A stretch of 35,517 nucleotides of DNA, taken from positions 1 through 35,517 of IMG/VR virus record IMGVR_UViG_3300046167_000229, one strand, 5' to 3'. The number at the start of each line of letters is the position of its first letter. Position 1 is the first letter of the stretch. The notes beneath the pieces were generated by a model that ran no database searches, had not been told where the DNA came from, and was given only the letters and a program-made list of their open reading frames with translations. This DNA comes from a virus. A program made the translations under genes and the position numbers. Of the stretch, positions 1 to 9,283 are shown in pieces.

Positions 1-264
1 TAGTTTTTCTACCATAGCCTTAACTTCCGCTAATTCTTCTTTGGTAGCATAAGACATTTCAGATTTAGGCTCCATAGCCTCAACCTCTTCAGAAGCCTCC
101 ACTTCAGGAGCTTCTTCTAATTCCGTCATAACTTCTTCCTCTTTAACCTCTTCAGTGGCATCTTCAAGTTGTACTTCTTCTTGTGCAATATCTTGAGTTT
201 CCACCTCTTCAGTTGAAGACAAAAGAACTTCCTTTAGTTTGGAAACGATTTCTGTTGCTTTCAT
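1..264 (-). CDS. capsid scaffold-like protein, 3'-truncated copy
   Basis: N-terminal 88 codons of the same acidic, Glu-rich protein that is complete at 34014-34457. The reading frame runs off the window at base 1. It starts at ATG 264 and differs from the complete copy by one visible substitution, Thr versus Ala in the 'SSxEEV' stretch. It belongs to the terminal overlap of the contig (offset 34193), so it is probably the same locus from a second strain and not a second gene. Confidence 0.85.
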   Translation of the reverse strand, partial: MKATEIVSKLKEVLLSSTEEVETQDIAQEEVQLEDATEEVKEEEVMTELEEAPEVEASEEVEAMEPKSEMSYATKEELAEVKAMVEKL

Positions 265-314
265 AAAAATTGATGTTTATAATTATTACTGATTAAAAAT
301 ATATTGTTGTATTT

Positions 315-470
315 TCAAGTGCCGTCACCAGTCACATTACCAACTCCTTGAGCCTGTAAAGAACCATCACAACATTTTCTTGAATACGTTTTACCATCTT
401 TACATAAACAGCCTCTACTTCCACCTTTAGGTGAAGAGTAGCTTGGTGTAGCTTTCATTCTCTTTTTCAT
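315..470 (-). CDS. small Cys-rich phage protein (copy A)
   Basis: This 51-residue basic protein starts at ATG 470. The A of that ATG is the last base of the TAA stop of the upstream variable gene (TAATG), which favours this start over a 15-codon longer one. It has a Cys cluster of the pattern CxC...CC around 'GCLCKDGKTYSRKCCDG' and a Gly-rich end. The protein is identical to copy B at 34508-34663. It lies between the variable virion protein and the scaffold, so a minor head role is possible. Function unknown. Confidence 0.7.
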   Translation of the reverse strand: MKKRMKATPSYSSPKGGSRGCLCKDGKTYSRKCCDGSLQAQGVGNVTGDGT

Positions 471-1096
471 TATCCTGCGTTTTGAGTTCGTTGTATAAAG
501 TAAATAACGTCCCATATTAATGAATCACCACCAACAGAATTTACTTTTAATTGAACACCATCAGCGACAAATGTTGCATCTGTATAATACTGCATCATTA
601 TATTTTCAACGTGTTCCTCATCATTTCCTTTTGGATAAGCTATAGTTCCTGCTACTCTTGATATTTGACCACTACCCTCTAAATTGTATTCTAAAAACGT
701 TTGATTTGCATTAACAGCAGAGGCCTTAAAAGCTACTGTAAAAATGTAAACATCATTCTCGTTAATACCTAGTATCTTTTTTGTAGTTGAATTATAAAAG
801 TCAATACTTGAATGGCTTCTTGTAACGCTACCTCCATTGTTTGGAAGTACAACTTCTGTATCTTCTACTAGTGTTAGTTTACTACTTGAAGTATATTGGG
901 TGTCATCATACCTAGCCCAACCTAAATTAACTGAACCTGTTTGAGGATATACTATTACATTTTGGTTATTATGACCCATATACAATGCATCATCAGTGCG
1001 TAGCATTGCACCGTTCTCTATATTCACAGAATCCACCTCAGCTTGGGTAGTGTCTTGAACGTGTACTCTATATGAAGTATTCTTTGTTGTGGCCAT
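470..1096 (-). CDS. variable virion protein (head decoration/fibre candidate), allele A
   Basis: A 208-residue protein with no recognised enzymatic motif, rich in Asn, Thr, Ser and Asp like a beta-rich virion surface protein. Residues 1-53 are identical to allele B at 34660-35289. From about residue 54 the two diverge to roughly half identity, and they match again at the C-terminal 'FIQRTQNAG'. It sits between the head protease and the scaffold/capsid genes. A conserved head-anchoring N-terminus with a variable exposed domain is inferred; a decoration or head-fibre role is likely but unproven. Confidence 0.75.
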   Translation of the reverse strand: MATTKNTSYRVHVQDTTQAEVDSVNIENGAMLRTDDALYMGHNNQNVIVYPQTGSVNLGWARYDDTQYTSSSKLTLVEDTEVVLPNNGGSVTRSHSSIDFYNSTTKKILGINENDVYIFTVAFKASAVNANQTFLEYNLEGSGQISRVAGTIAYPKGNDEEHVENIMMQYYTDATFVADGVQLKVNSVGGDSLIWDVIYFIQRTQNAG

Positions 1097-1098
1097 AT

Positions 1099-2118
1099 TT
1101 ACTGTTTAGGTACGCAGTTAGGTACTTTTCTACCATTCTTAGTCTTAAACCCAACCATTTCATATCCTTCTTGGCAAGGGTTTACATCCTCTAGTTCTTC
1201 TAAACCTCTAAGTTTAGACTCAGTCCAATTAAGCATACTTTTGCCTCCCCATAGAAGATAACTGATAGTTCCACAAGCCTCAGGCTTACTAGGATCATAA
1301 TATTCAGCAGCTCTACTTAGATAAGAGTAAATTCTCTTCAAAGTTGACACTGTAAACTTCTCTTTTCTAGCTAATTGCTGTCCTCTGACTTTCCCCACCT
1401 GAGTAGCACACTTATTACCTAACTCTTTATTCCTTTTTATACCTAATTTAGCATTATTAGATGCAGATTCTGGATATCCACCATAAGATTCTAACTCAAC
1501 CTCTTCAGATAGGCTTTCTAAGGCTTCTAGGAGCTCGTATTCGGCATTTAATTCATCTAGACACTCAGAACACATTTGTTCGGGTAAAGACTCCTTAGGG
1601 CCGTCCATTTTGTCTGCAAAGTAACCCTCAATAGAGAATCCTTTTACTTCACCTGCCTTAACTTGATTCCAAACGTCATCATTGTTAACTTTTACAGATA
1701 CCATCCAGGTTCCTACGGGTAAATCGAAGTCATATTTTCTAGATTTATCCTTTTTTTCGTCTTCTATAATCCAAGATTCGACCACAGACATCCCTTCGAG
1801 CTCTACATTATGTTCTAGAGTGCTATTATTTTGATTACCCTTCATTAAAAACAGTTCAGAAGCCTTTCTGACGGTATCTTCAGAGAAAAATATGTAATAT
1901 TCCTCTTCACCACTGTTTCTGTATATCTTTTTGTTAGGAATTAGGGCTGCACCCATCAAAATCCTCTTCTCTTTGTCTACTTCAGCAAGTTTTACCTCTT
2001 TATGCTCTTTCAAAGCGATAAAATCCTCTTCAATAGCCGGATTTTCTACAACTGAGATAGCTTCTATACCGCTAAACTCGTTTTCCTCGTCTATAATAAG
2101 TTCTATAATACGTTCCAT
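1099..2118 (-). CDS. head maturation protease, XkdF type, with C-terminal domain
   Basis: A 339-residue protein. Residues 1-180 match the XkdF-like (Peptidase_S78_2) prohead protease pattern: 'SVVENPAIEEDF' near the start, a 'TLEHN' histidine near residue 100, 'VVESWIIE', 'GTWMVSVKV' and the candidate nucleophile serine in 'KGFSIEGYF'. The C-terminal half (about 200-339) is an additional domain with 'YGGYPESASNNAK', 'WGGKSM' and paired cysteines, of a kind fused to or near head genes in other marine phages. It would cleave scaffold and capsid during head maturation. It lies directly upstream of the variable protein and scaffold. A partial second copy is at 35292-35517. Confidence 0.85.
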   Translation of the reverse strand: MERIIELIIDEENEFSGIEAISVVENPAIEEDFIALKEHKEVKLAEVDKEKRILMGAALIPNKKIYRNSGEEEYYIFFSEDTVRKASELFLMKGNQNNSTLEHNVELEGMSVVESWIIEDEKKDKSRKYDFDLPVGTWMVSVKVNNDDVWNQVKAGEVKGFSIEGYFADKMDGPKESLPEQMCSECLDELNAEYELLEALESLSEEVELESYGGYPESASNNAKLGIKRNKELGNKCATQVGKVRGQQLARKEKFTVSTLKRIYSYLSRAAEYYDPSKPEACGTISYLLWGGKSMLNWTESKLRGLEELEDVNPCQEGYEMVGFKTKNGRKVPNCVPKQ

Positions 2119-2155
2119 ATATAATTAACTATTTATTGTTTATACGTTATATATT

Positions 2156-4009
2156 TTACCCTAAAGACCTATTGAAATCAATAGTTCTATCCAATTCTTC
2201 TGCGTCTTTGATGTCTTTGTTCACAACGAATGCTCTTAATGGTTTTTCTTGTTGACCTGTAATAGATTGTGCTAGTTGCGATTCAGGGGACGCACCTACT
2301 ACATTGAAGTCTGGAGCTTCCACACTAGCACCTGGTCCTCCACCAACACTTCCGCCTATACTTCCTCCTGATAATATAGATTTTGCTCTATTGGCTGCTG
2401 CCAATACTGCTGCTATCTGTGAAGCATAAAATAGTGGAAATGCTAATGCGGAAACAGGTGCAGCTTCTTTGGCTTGTTGTTGTGCAAGAGTCAATCCTTG
2501 TGAAAATCCTATAGCTGTGTTTGCAGCAATCTCTAATAATGCAAAAGTTTTAGATGCTTTTGAGTTTTCCTTCATTAATCCAGATATACTACCTAATGAG
2601 TCTGCATAATGACCAAACATTTCCATCCTCATTGCATACCCCTGCCTGTCTAGCCTCTCTTGCTCTTGTGCTAATAATTTACTATAAAAAAGATTAACCT
2701 CATATTTAGCTACAGCTAATTCAGTTTCTAGAAGTCCCAATTCTTTTAAGGCATTGAGTCTATTTAGATTCTGTTGCTGTTCTAATTCTATAGCTTGTAT
2801 GGTGTTTTCATTAGACATAGCATCAATCTCTAAATCTCTATTAAAGAAGTACTCTCTAATTTGACCCATTTCTACTAAGCCTCTTATCTTTTTATCAAAA
2901 TTACCTATTTCTAGGGCATCATAGTCTGATTTTTCCTTACGATCTTTCTTCCCTTTTTTCTCCGCATAATCCTCTAGATTTATTCTTTTTACTAAAAGAT
3001 TTATTTGCTCTTGTATTTTTATGTTTTCGGTATCTAAACCATCTACGATATCCGCTACAGCATCTAAATTGAATTTGTTAAATTCTTCCTTTCCTTCTAC
3101 TATAGAGTCTCTAAACAATTTATTAATTGCAACCTGCTTCTCTGCTTCAGTTAATGCTTCATTTTGCCTTATTTCCTCTCTTTTAGCCCAAAGTTCTCTA
3201 GCCTGATCTAAAGTTTTTCCGCCTTCTTTTAGTTTATCTATCGCTTCTAATTCTTTATCTATAGCTTCTCCTGCAAGTTTTTCTATCTTTGCTTGAGCTG
3301 CTTTAGCAAAAGCCAACTTAACAATTTCTTGTCTATATTTATTTATAGCAGCAGAAGCTGCATTTGTTTTGTTTTTTATATCCTCAAAACTTACGCTAGA
3401 GTCATTTAATTGTTTTATGAAGTCAGGGAATTCTTTTTTAAGCCTTTTTATTGCTAATTCTTGCTGTTCTTGAGAAGTGTTTGCGTCTTGTAATTTTCTT
3501 ATATAAACCTCAAAGTCTCCTGCAGTTTTAGACACAAAATCACCTAACGATTTGGTTGACTTCTTTAGTTTTTGAGCCTCCATATCCTGCCTCTCAATCA
3601 AAGTGATTACAGTTTGAAAAATAAGTATAAGACCCAAAGGACCCATTAAAGCACCAAGAAGAGCTCTAAAACCATTAACAACACCCCCCGTCGTAGTTAT
3701 TAATGTAATCATAAGGGTAGATAGCTGAGACAAGTTGTTTGCCATACCTCTTATACCATAGTTAGAGTCAGATATAGTACGACCTAATTCCACAAGCGTA
3801 GCTCCTGCAAGACCAGTCTTATCAATCATTGGGTTAAGACCATCCTTAGTAACCCCACCCATTGCAGCTTGTTGAGCTTTTAAATCAGCCGTAAGTTTGT
3901 TCACTGCAGCGTCAGCCTTTACAAAACTCTTGGTTAATCCCTCTATCTTTACTTTGCCCTTGTCGTTTATCTCAACGACATAAGTCAGTTTATTTGTTTT
4001 ATCAGCCAT
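2156..4009 (-). CDS. tail tape measure protein
   Basis: A 617-residue protein with the layout of a short tape measure. It has a polar N-terminus with 'VEINDKGKVKIEGL' and hydrophobic segments at about 95-140 (including 'GFRALLGALMGPLGLILIF'). A long Lys/Glu/Gln-rich helical region follows at about 145-440. Then comes a second hydrophobic, Ala-rich part (about 490-560) with 'FALLEIAANTAIGFSQGL', followed by a Gly-rich stretch. It sets tail length and occupies the tube lumen; by the usual 1.5 angstrom per residue it suggests a tail near 90 nm. It overlaps the upstream 47-codon ORF by 8 bases and is followed by the head genes. Confidence 0.9.
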   Translation of the reverse strand: MADKTNKLTYVVEINDKGKVKIEGLTKSFVKADAAVNKLTADLKAQQAAMGGVTKDGLNPMIDKTGLAGATLVELGRTISDSNYGIRGMANNLSQLSTLMITLITTTGGVVNGFRALLGALMGPLGLILIFQTVITLIERQDMEAQKLKKSTKSLGDFVSKTAGDFEVYIRKLQDANTSQEQQELAIKRLKKEFPDFIKQLNDSSVSFEDIKNKTNAASAAINKYRQEIVKLAFAKAAQAKIEKLAGEAIDKELEAIDKLKEGGKTLDQARELWAKREEIRQNEALTEAEKQVAINKLFRDSIVEGKEEFNKFNLDAVADIVDGLDTENIKIQEQINLLVKRINLEDYAEKKGKKDRKEKSDYDALEIGNFDKKIRGLVEMGQIREYFFNRDLEIDAMSNENTIQAIELEQQQNLNRLNALKELGLLETELAVAKYEVNLFYSKLLAQEQERLDRQGYAMRMEMFGHYADSLGSISGLMKENSKASKTFALLEIAANTAIGFSQGLTLAQQQAKEAAPVSALAFPLFYASQIAAVLAAANRAKSILSGGSIGGSVGGGPGASVEAPDFNVVGASPESQLAQSITGQQEKPLRAFVVNKDIKDAEELDRTIDFNRSLG

Positions 4010-4145
4010 TTGCTCTTCTCTTTACGGATTCCTTAAATTCTTTTAATTTTGTAGGGGCTTTGTATTTACCTTTAGCAATATCTATTATAGGATCAACCCC
4101 ATAAAAATCATCAGCCTTCAATAAATCTATCAATTGCTTTATCAT
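4002..4145 (-). CDS. small basic protein between baseplate and tape measure genes
   Basis: A 47-residue ORF, MIKQLIDLLKADDFYG..., ending in KRRANG. Its ATG at 4145 overlaps the TGA of the upstream 792-residue gene (ATGA), and its own TGA lies inside the first codons of the tape measure gene. It fills what would otherwise be a 130-base gap in a tightly coupled operon. It is charged, predicted helical and has no membrane segment. Function unknown; the position suggests tail assembly. Confidence 0.6.
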   Translation of the reverse strand: MIKQLIDLLKADDFYGVDPIIDIAKGKYKAPTKLKEFKESVKRRANG

Positions 4146-6520
4146 TCTACTATCTCATTTGAAAATATATTCAACAATTCTAATTCGGATTCTCCGGTCA
4201 TTAGGTTAGTAGTTATTGAGTTAATTCTAAATATCTTATCCCTAATCTTTATCTGGTCATTAAGTCTGTAGTTTATGATAATATTAGGTGGTAAGAATGC
4301 TTTTAACTTAAACATCCTTTTAAGTGGATTAAATACACTCTCTACATAGCTCTTATAGAATACATAATACAGTGACTGAGATTCTAACTCATCATATGGA
4401 GGATTTAATTCTGAATAGTTTATTTTCTGCCATTCATCAACTTCAGCATCAAAATTCAATGTGTATGCCGGTGGAGTTGTAGAATTACCGTCTTCATTGC
4501 TATTAGATGGTCTCCAATAAGAATCAACATATGAAGCAGTTCCACCTTCAATCCAATTTATTCTACCATCCCTATTGTCATTAGCGACAGATGCCTCTGG
4601 TAAATTTGTTTCTCTTATTGCATAAAACAATAATGGTTTTACATTTAATGAATCGTAATCACCTGTTGGTGGGGTAACATCTGTATTTGCATTAAAATCA
4701 CCTCCTGCAGAATACCCCCACTGTATCAAAGTATTGTCTATTGCTTCGGCTGCATTATCTAATCCTGCTTCATCTATAAGTCTTTCATACTTCATATGAG
4801 CAAAAGGAATATCTATCTCATATTTCTTTCCTCTATCGATTACATACTCACCAGTTGTTGGGTCTTTTGTCCCTTCCCTAACATTAAATTCAGCATCCCC
4901 AAAAACTTCACCAAAAGCCTCTTCGTGCTGCCTCATAAGCAAGGAACTGTTTTCTTTATATTTAAAATGTATATCTGTAAATGGTAGCACTGAGTTTACT
5001 GTATGTTCAGAAGCATCTACATATTTCTCTATTTCTATTAGACCACCTAACTTATTATTTACAGCATCAGCATAGAAGTTGTCTAAAGTATCAACGTATA
5101 TTCTTCCATATTGATCATCTCCTTGATCATCTATAAAGTATGCAGTTAAATTAAACATCTTAAATAATCCAGTTAAAAAGTCAATAACTTTCATTTCTGG
5201 AACTAAATATTCTCTATTCTTACCCGACAAATCAAAATCAAAAGATATTGGGAAATCTGACTTATCGTATGCTTCTACCGCAGGAGTCCCTCCAGAATCT
5301 TTTATAACGTGTAGTATTGGTGTTAAATATGTGAAATTCTTTGTTTTTATCTTCGCTTTAAACCTTCTTGTTCCTGCAACACTAGAAGAATCAAAAGCAG
5401 TGTAAAATCCTATAAAAAAGCCATCAGTAGTAGTAAATCCAACATTACCAGGCTTAGTTACAAATTCATTTATTTCGTTTCCGTCTGAATCTAATTCAGT
5501 GAAAATAATATCAAATTCACCCTGGTTACTATATAAAGCCCTAAAAGCTATTTTATATTCGTCACTCCCAGTTGATTTTGTTATCTCTATAATATCATCT
5601 TGAAATGTTACCTCAGGGATATCTTGATTTAGGAATGCACCTCCACCTGTATATGTAGTATTTAATGAATACTCACTAGTCTTTGCTTGATGCTCAAATA
5701 ATTTAACATCATCCTGTTCGTCAAATTCTCCTTTAGTATTGTTAAGCCATAAATATAAATTTGAGAAAGCTGTAGAACCAAAGAATTTATCAAAATCACC
5801 ATTAGTATCTCTTGTGAAGGATATTCCATATTTAGATTCTATGGCTTCTATAATGTGTATGGCTCTTATAGCCGGTTTTAAATCGGTAAATTCTAAACCT
5901 CTGGTTGTGTCTGGTGTTCCAACAGAATCGTGATACAAATTACCACTTGAATTAAAAAATATATCAGAGTCAGGATCAGAATTAATAAATAATCTTTTCT
6001 TGGATGTTATTAATGGATATATAATTGAATTAGTTTGACTGTTTAAGTCTAGACCTGTGGTAAAGCCAGTCTTTACTGTAGTGTCAGTATATTCGTGATT
6101 GTAGTTAGATAAGTAATCTAAGTCAGTCAATTCATCATCCCCAAGTAAGTCTTTTAATGAAACTGTATTGCCATAGAAGATAATCTCATAAGCATAGGCT
6201 TTATTATTCCTCATCTTAACACTATTCAAGAATATCTTACCCTCCCTGAATGGTGCGTAGTTTATATGAATCTTAGCCTTCCTTTTCTTTCTTGCATCAA
6301 AAGCATTGCCAGTAATATTGTAGTTATAGAAATGCCTAAATATTTTATTATTGGTTTCTGATGCAGGTACAGTGAAGGGCATAGAGAAGTCAGTGAATAC
6401 TTTGCCGATATCTTTGACGTCTTGTATAGTTGAGGTCAGTTGTACCGTCTCATTATCAAACATATCAACTAGTGGATAATTGCCGTCATTATCCTCAATA
6501 TATAATTGAATCCTCTGCAT
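4142..6520 (-). CDS. distal tail/baseplate hub-like structural protein
   Basis: A 792-residue protein with 'MQRIQLYIEDNDGNYPLVD' at the start and 'FTDFSMPFTVPASETNNKIF' around residues 43-62, a signature of a large tail structural protein common in Bacteroidetes phages. The rest is mixed beta-rich sequence with no enzymatic motif. It lies directly upstream of the tape measure, and its stop overlaps the next start. A role as baseplate hub or distal tail component is inferred from size and position. The product type is sure; the exact position in the tail is not. Confidence 0.75.
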   Translation of the reverse strand: MQRIQLYIEDNDGNYPLVDMFDNETVQLTSTIQDVKDIGKVFTDFSMPFTVPASETNNKIFRHFYNYNITGNAFDARKKRKAKIHINYAPFREGKIFLNSVKMRNNKAYAYEIIFYGNTVSLKDLLGDDELTDLDYLSNYNHEYTDTTVKTGFTTGLDLNSQTNSIIYPLITSKKRLFINSDPDSDIFFNSSGNLYHDSVGTPDTTRGLEFTDLKPAIRAIHIIEAIESKYGISFTRDTNGDFDKFFGSTAFSNLYLWLNNTKGEFDEQDDVKLFEHQAKTSEYSLNTTYTGGGAFLNQDIPEVTFQDDIIEITKSTGSDEYKIAFRALYSNQGEFDIIFTELDSDGNEINEFVTKPGNVGFTTTDGFFIGFYTAFDSSSVAGTRRFKAKIKTKNFTYLTPILHVIKDSGGTPAVEAYDKSDFPISFDFDLSGKNREYLVPEMKVIDFLTGLFKMFNLTAYFIDDQGDDQYGRIYVDTLDNFYADAVNNKLGGLIEIEKYVDASEHTVNSVLPFTDIHFKYKENSSLLMRQHEEAFGEVFGDAEFNVREGTKDPTTGEYVIDRGKKYEIDIPFAHMKYERLIDEAGLDNAAEAIDNTLIQWGYSAGGDFNANTDVTPPTGDYDSLNVKPLLFYAIRETNLPEASVANDNRDGRINWIEGGTASYVDSYWRPSNSNEDGNSTTPPAYTLNFDAEVDEWQKINYSELNPPYDELESQSLYYVFYKSYVESVFNPLKRMFKLKAFLPPNIIINYRLNDQIKIRDKIFRINSITTNLMTGESELELLNIFSNEIVE

Positions 6521-7599
6521 TATCTAACTGAGTTTAGTTCACTGAAAGCGTAATCAAACCTTACTGTGAAGTTCAACAACTTGTCGTATCTATCGTCTTT
6601 GTAGTCTATAGTATTGTCTGAAGGTGTTACCGGATAAACCTCGTTGTCTTCGTGAATCCATACATATTCAGACTGCATCATTTGCTGTATCACTTCATTA
6701 TAATCACTACATAAGAATCCTGTGTTTAAGACTAAGGATTTCTCTGATTCTACATTATGGGTTTTGTTTGTAGGTGAATATGTAGGATAGAATTTACTAG
6801 TTGCAGTAGATTGTATTGTGTTTATCTTGTACTGCTCTCTAGTTACGTTAGCACTCTCTTTTCTTCTACCAAAGAACCATACGTCTTGTAACGCACCAAA
6901 TTTATTTAAGAATGTAACCTTATAAGGAGTGTTTCTACACTCTTCAATATAAGTTACAGTTAGTGTTATCTCTTGGTTTGTTTCAGTTGTTATAACTACA
7001 GTTTCTGTACCTACTGGGGCTGTTGTAGCGGATTGTATTGCTTGTGCATTACTACTCATCAATGAAGTAGCATCAGCCTTAATTAGTGTTTGGTCTGCTC
7101 TGTAATCTGTTGTGTCAGCAGTTAATGGAGTAAGAGTTTTACCAAAGGTTTGAGAGCCTAAAGAAGTTGTTCCTTGAAAGAACTCCACACTATATAATTC
7201 ATTTTCTTTATATAATGGTACTCTAACTTTCTCTCCACTCTTCCAATAAACACAAGTGTTTGATTGCTGCAAAGGTGAAGTTAATTGAGGGTTTATCTCA
7301 TCCTCAAAATAACCATATCCGTGGGTTACAAGTCTAGTACCTAGGTTTACTGTATCAGGTGCGTTCCCAGTAAAACTATTCGTTATTTTCCAAGATGCCC
7401 AAGATACTAAGTCAGCAGTACCATAATTACCATCAAAAGATACAGTAACGTAATCCTTTATCAATTCAGATATTTCAAACAATATAGTTTCTTCTCCAGG
7501 GATTTTAGTTTTGGTTATAGTATATTGAGGGTCTCCAGTATAAGAGTTTATCTGACCTGTATATATCCAAAGTTCAAGTTTTGCTGATGATAATGCCAT
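6520..7599 (-). CDS. tail structural protein
   Basis: A 359-residue protein, predominantly beta-strand-like and Thr/Ser-rich, with 'SSAKLELWIYTGQINSY' near the N-terminus and 'GRRKESANVTREQYKI' in the middle. Its stop overlaps the start of the 792-residue baseplate-type gene. Proteins of this kind sit beside that family in flavobacterial phages. It is probably a distal tail or adaptor protein. No catalytic motif seen. Confidence 0.65.
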   Translation of the reverse strand: MALSSAKLELWIYTGQINSYTGDPQYTITKTKIPGEETILFEISELIKDYVTVSFDGNYGTADLVSWASWKITNSFTGNAPDTVNLGTRLVTHGYGYFEDEINPQLTSPLQQSNTCVYWKSGEKVRVPLYKENELYSVEFFQGTTSLGSQTFGKTLTPLTADTTDYRADQTLIKADATSLMSSNAQAIQSATTAPVGTETVVITTETNQEITLTVTYIEECRNTPYKVTFLNKFGALQDVWFFGRRKESANVTREQYKINTIQSTATSKFYPTYSPTNKTHNVESEKSLVLNTGFLCSDYNEVIQQMMQSEYVWIHEDNEVYPVTPSDNTIDYKDDRYDKLLNFTVRFDYAFSELNSVR

Positions 7600-7601
7600 A
7601 G

Positions 7602-9239
7602 TTATATATTAAATCCGTATCCTCTTAGTGCTGTAATAATCAAGTCGTGATAATAACTTGAGGTTCCTGTTTGAAGGACTGGTTGAACAACAGAAACTTC
7701 TGACCTGTCAGAAAGACCTTTAGAACCATCAAATCCTTCATCTCCACTAAATATGTTATTAATGAAGTAAGTTTCGTAGTTGGGATAATTTCTCGCATTA
7801 AATAATGTCAAGAAGTAATCTCCATAACTTTTAGACTCTAGAAATGTTCTAAAATTTGCTAAATCTGAATCATAAAGAGGATTTGCTGTAGTATAATCAC
7901 TAACTCTATTTATAAAGAATTCGTCTCTTTGTCCGTCTTGATAATTGTCCAATTCTCCAGAAACTTCATTTGTAAAGTATAAAAATATTTGTTTGCTAGA
8001 ATCTGCATTTCTTAATGGAGTGCTAGATAATTTTAAGAAATCCTCTTTATTAATTGAAATATAATTATTATCTAATGCGTGGTCTTGAGATTTTACTATC
8101 TTAACTCTTTTATTATATTCCACCACATCATTATTATAATATTCCAATAATGTATTTTTTAGTTCATTATCTGCCATAATTAATAACTGGTCAAGAATAG
8201 TCCCCATAGAGCCAGAACTATCAAAAATTATTGTTATTTCTGTTTCACCATCAATTACTTGTTCAGGAACGCCTAAATCAAAACTCTGACCACCCTCTTC
8301 AATAGTTCCAGTACCACTTGTTACAGACACAGTGTCTTCTTGAGCAGAGACTAAATCCGTTTCTCCTTCTTCTAGTGAAACTGTTTGAGTGACACCATTT
8401 ACATCAGTATAACTAAAATCAGTAGTACCCCCTGCTGTAGTACTTTTTACAGTATAAAACTTAGTTATTGTTTCCTCTACATCTGGGCAATTAAGTCTAA
8501 AGCTATAACTATCATTAGGAATTAAAGGTTCTGCGGTTAACGTAACTTGCGTTGGTGTGGCAGACGTTTTATTTATGATTAATGTAGTCGGTTGCTTCTT
8601 ATTAGTTGGTGATGACGTATTATCTGGTGCTGGTATTGGGTCAGTAAGTCCAAAACTAGAATCACCTATAAAACCAGTTGTCTCTGTATTTCCATCCCAA
8701 GTTATATCAAATTTAACAGGTGTATTTTGTTCTCCTCCACCATCTAAGAACTCAATCTCTACATCACCTATCTTGTCTCCTACACCTACTAAATTATAAG
8801 TTTTAGTACCAAGAAAAGCCCCTTCATTTATTACATCCCCACAATTAACATCTAAACCTGTATTTGTAGTTTGCTCAGGTATCTCTTGCCAGTTAATAGT
8901 GATTTGTGCAACCGCTACATCCCCATCATCATCTGTTACTACAACATTAAATATTTTAGATTCAGCTTCTGGACTAGTTACATCTATAGATACTGAAGTT
9001 TGTGGCGAAGAAGTGCCACCCCATAAATAGGATACGATAGTCCCATCACTATCCGTAGCTACCGCAGTTAACGTAACTGTTTCTTTAACATAAGGATTCT
9101 CGTTACTAGCAGTAATTGTTACTGTAGGTGGTATATTGGTAGGTGGGTCTGGAATCTCAGGTGTTTCAGGAATTGTAGGTTCCGTAGGATTCGCCTCAAT
9201 ATAATATGGACTCCTAGTATTTATTCTAACATCACTCAT
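7602..9239 (-). CDS. tail protein with PKD and vWA (MIDAS) domains
   Basis: A 545-residue protein. After a Pro-rich N-terminus (about 15-38), residues 38-118 form a PKD/Ig-like domain (PPTVTITAS..., 'TAVATDSDGTIVSYLW', 'NVVVTDDDGDVAVAQITI'). A further beta-rich region follows. From about residue 330 there is a von Willebrand A-like domain with a DxSxS metal-site motif, 'TIIFDSSGSMGTILDQLL'. Together these suggest a surface-exposed, metal-dependent adhesion module on the tail. Its place between neck and distal-tail genes supports a virion role. Receptor binding is inferred. Confidence 0.75.
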   Translation of the reverse strand: MSDVRINTRSPYYIEANPTEPTIPETPEIPDPPTNIPPTVTITASNENPYVKETVTLTAVATDSDGTIVSYLWGGTSSPQTSVSIDVTSPEAESKIFNVVVTDDDGDVAVAQITINWQEIPEQTTNTGLDVNCGDVINEGAFLGTKTYNLVGVGDKIGDVEIEFLDGGGEQNTPVKFDITWDGNTETTGFIGDSSFGLTDPIPAPDNTSSPTNKKQPTTLIINKTSATPTQVTLTAEPLIPNDSYSFRLNCPDVEETITKFYTVKSTTAGGTTDFSYTDVNGVTQTVSLEEGETDLVSAQEDTVSVTSGTGTIEEGGQSFDLGVPEQVIDGETEITIIFDSSGSMGTILDQLLIMADNELKNTLLEYYNNDVVEYNKRVKIVKSQDHALDNNYISINKEDFLKLSSTPLRNADSSKQIFLYFTNEVSGELDNYQDGQRDEFFINRVSDYTTANPLYDSDLANFRTFLESKSYGDYFLTLFNARNYPNYETYFINNIFSGDEGFDGSKGLSDRSEVSVVQPVLQTGTSSYYHDLIITALRGYGFNI

Positions 9240-9283
9240 TTAACTTCCTTTATAATATAACTCTGTTTTGCTAAAGTGTAACC

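Larger units (their letters stand above)
1..1324. repeat. terminal overlap of contig, left copy (matches 34194-35517)
   Basis: Gapless correspondence with offset 34193, apart from substitutions concentrated at about 475-910. It implies a circular or terminally redundant phage genome near 34.19 kb, with two strain variants represented at the ends. Confidence 0.85.

Noticed and set aside
470-1096. Diversity-generating retroelement variable region
   Set aside because: No reverse transcriptase gene and no template repeat. Changes are spread over about 150 codons and are not confined to adenine positions in a short block.
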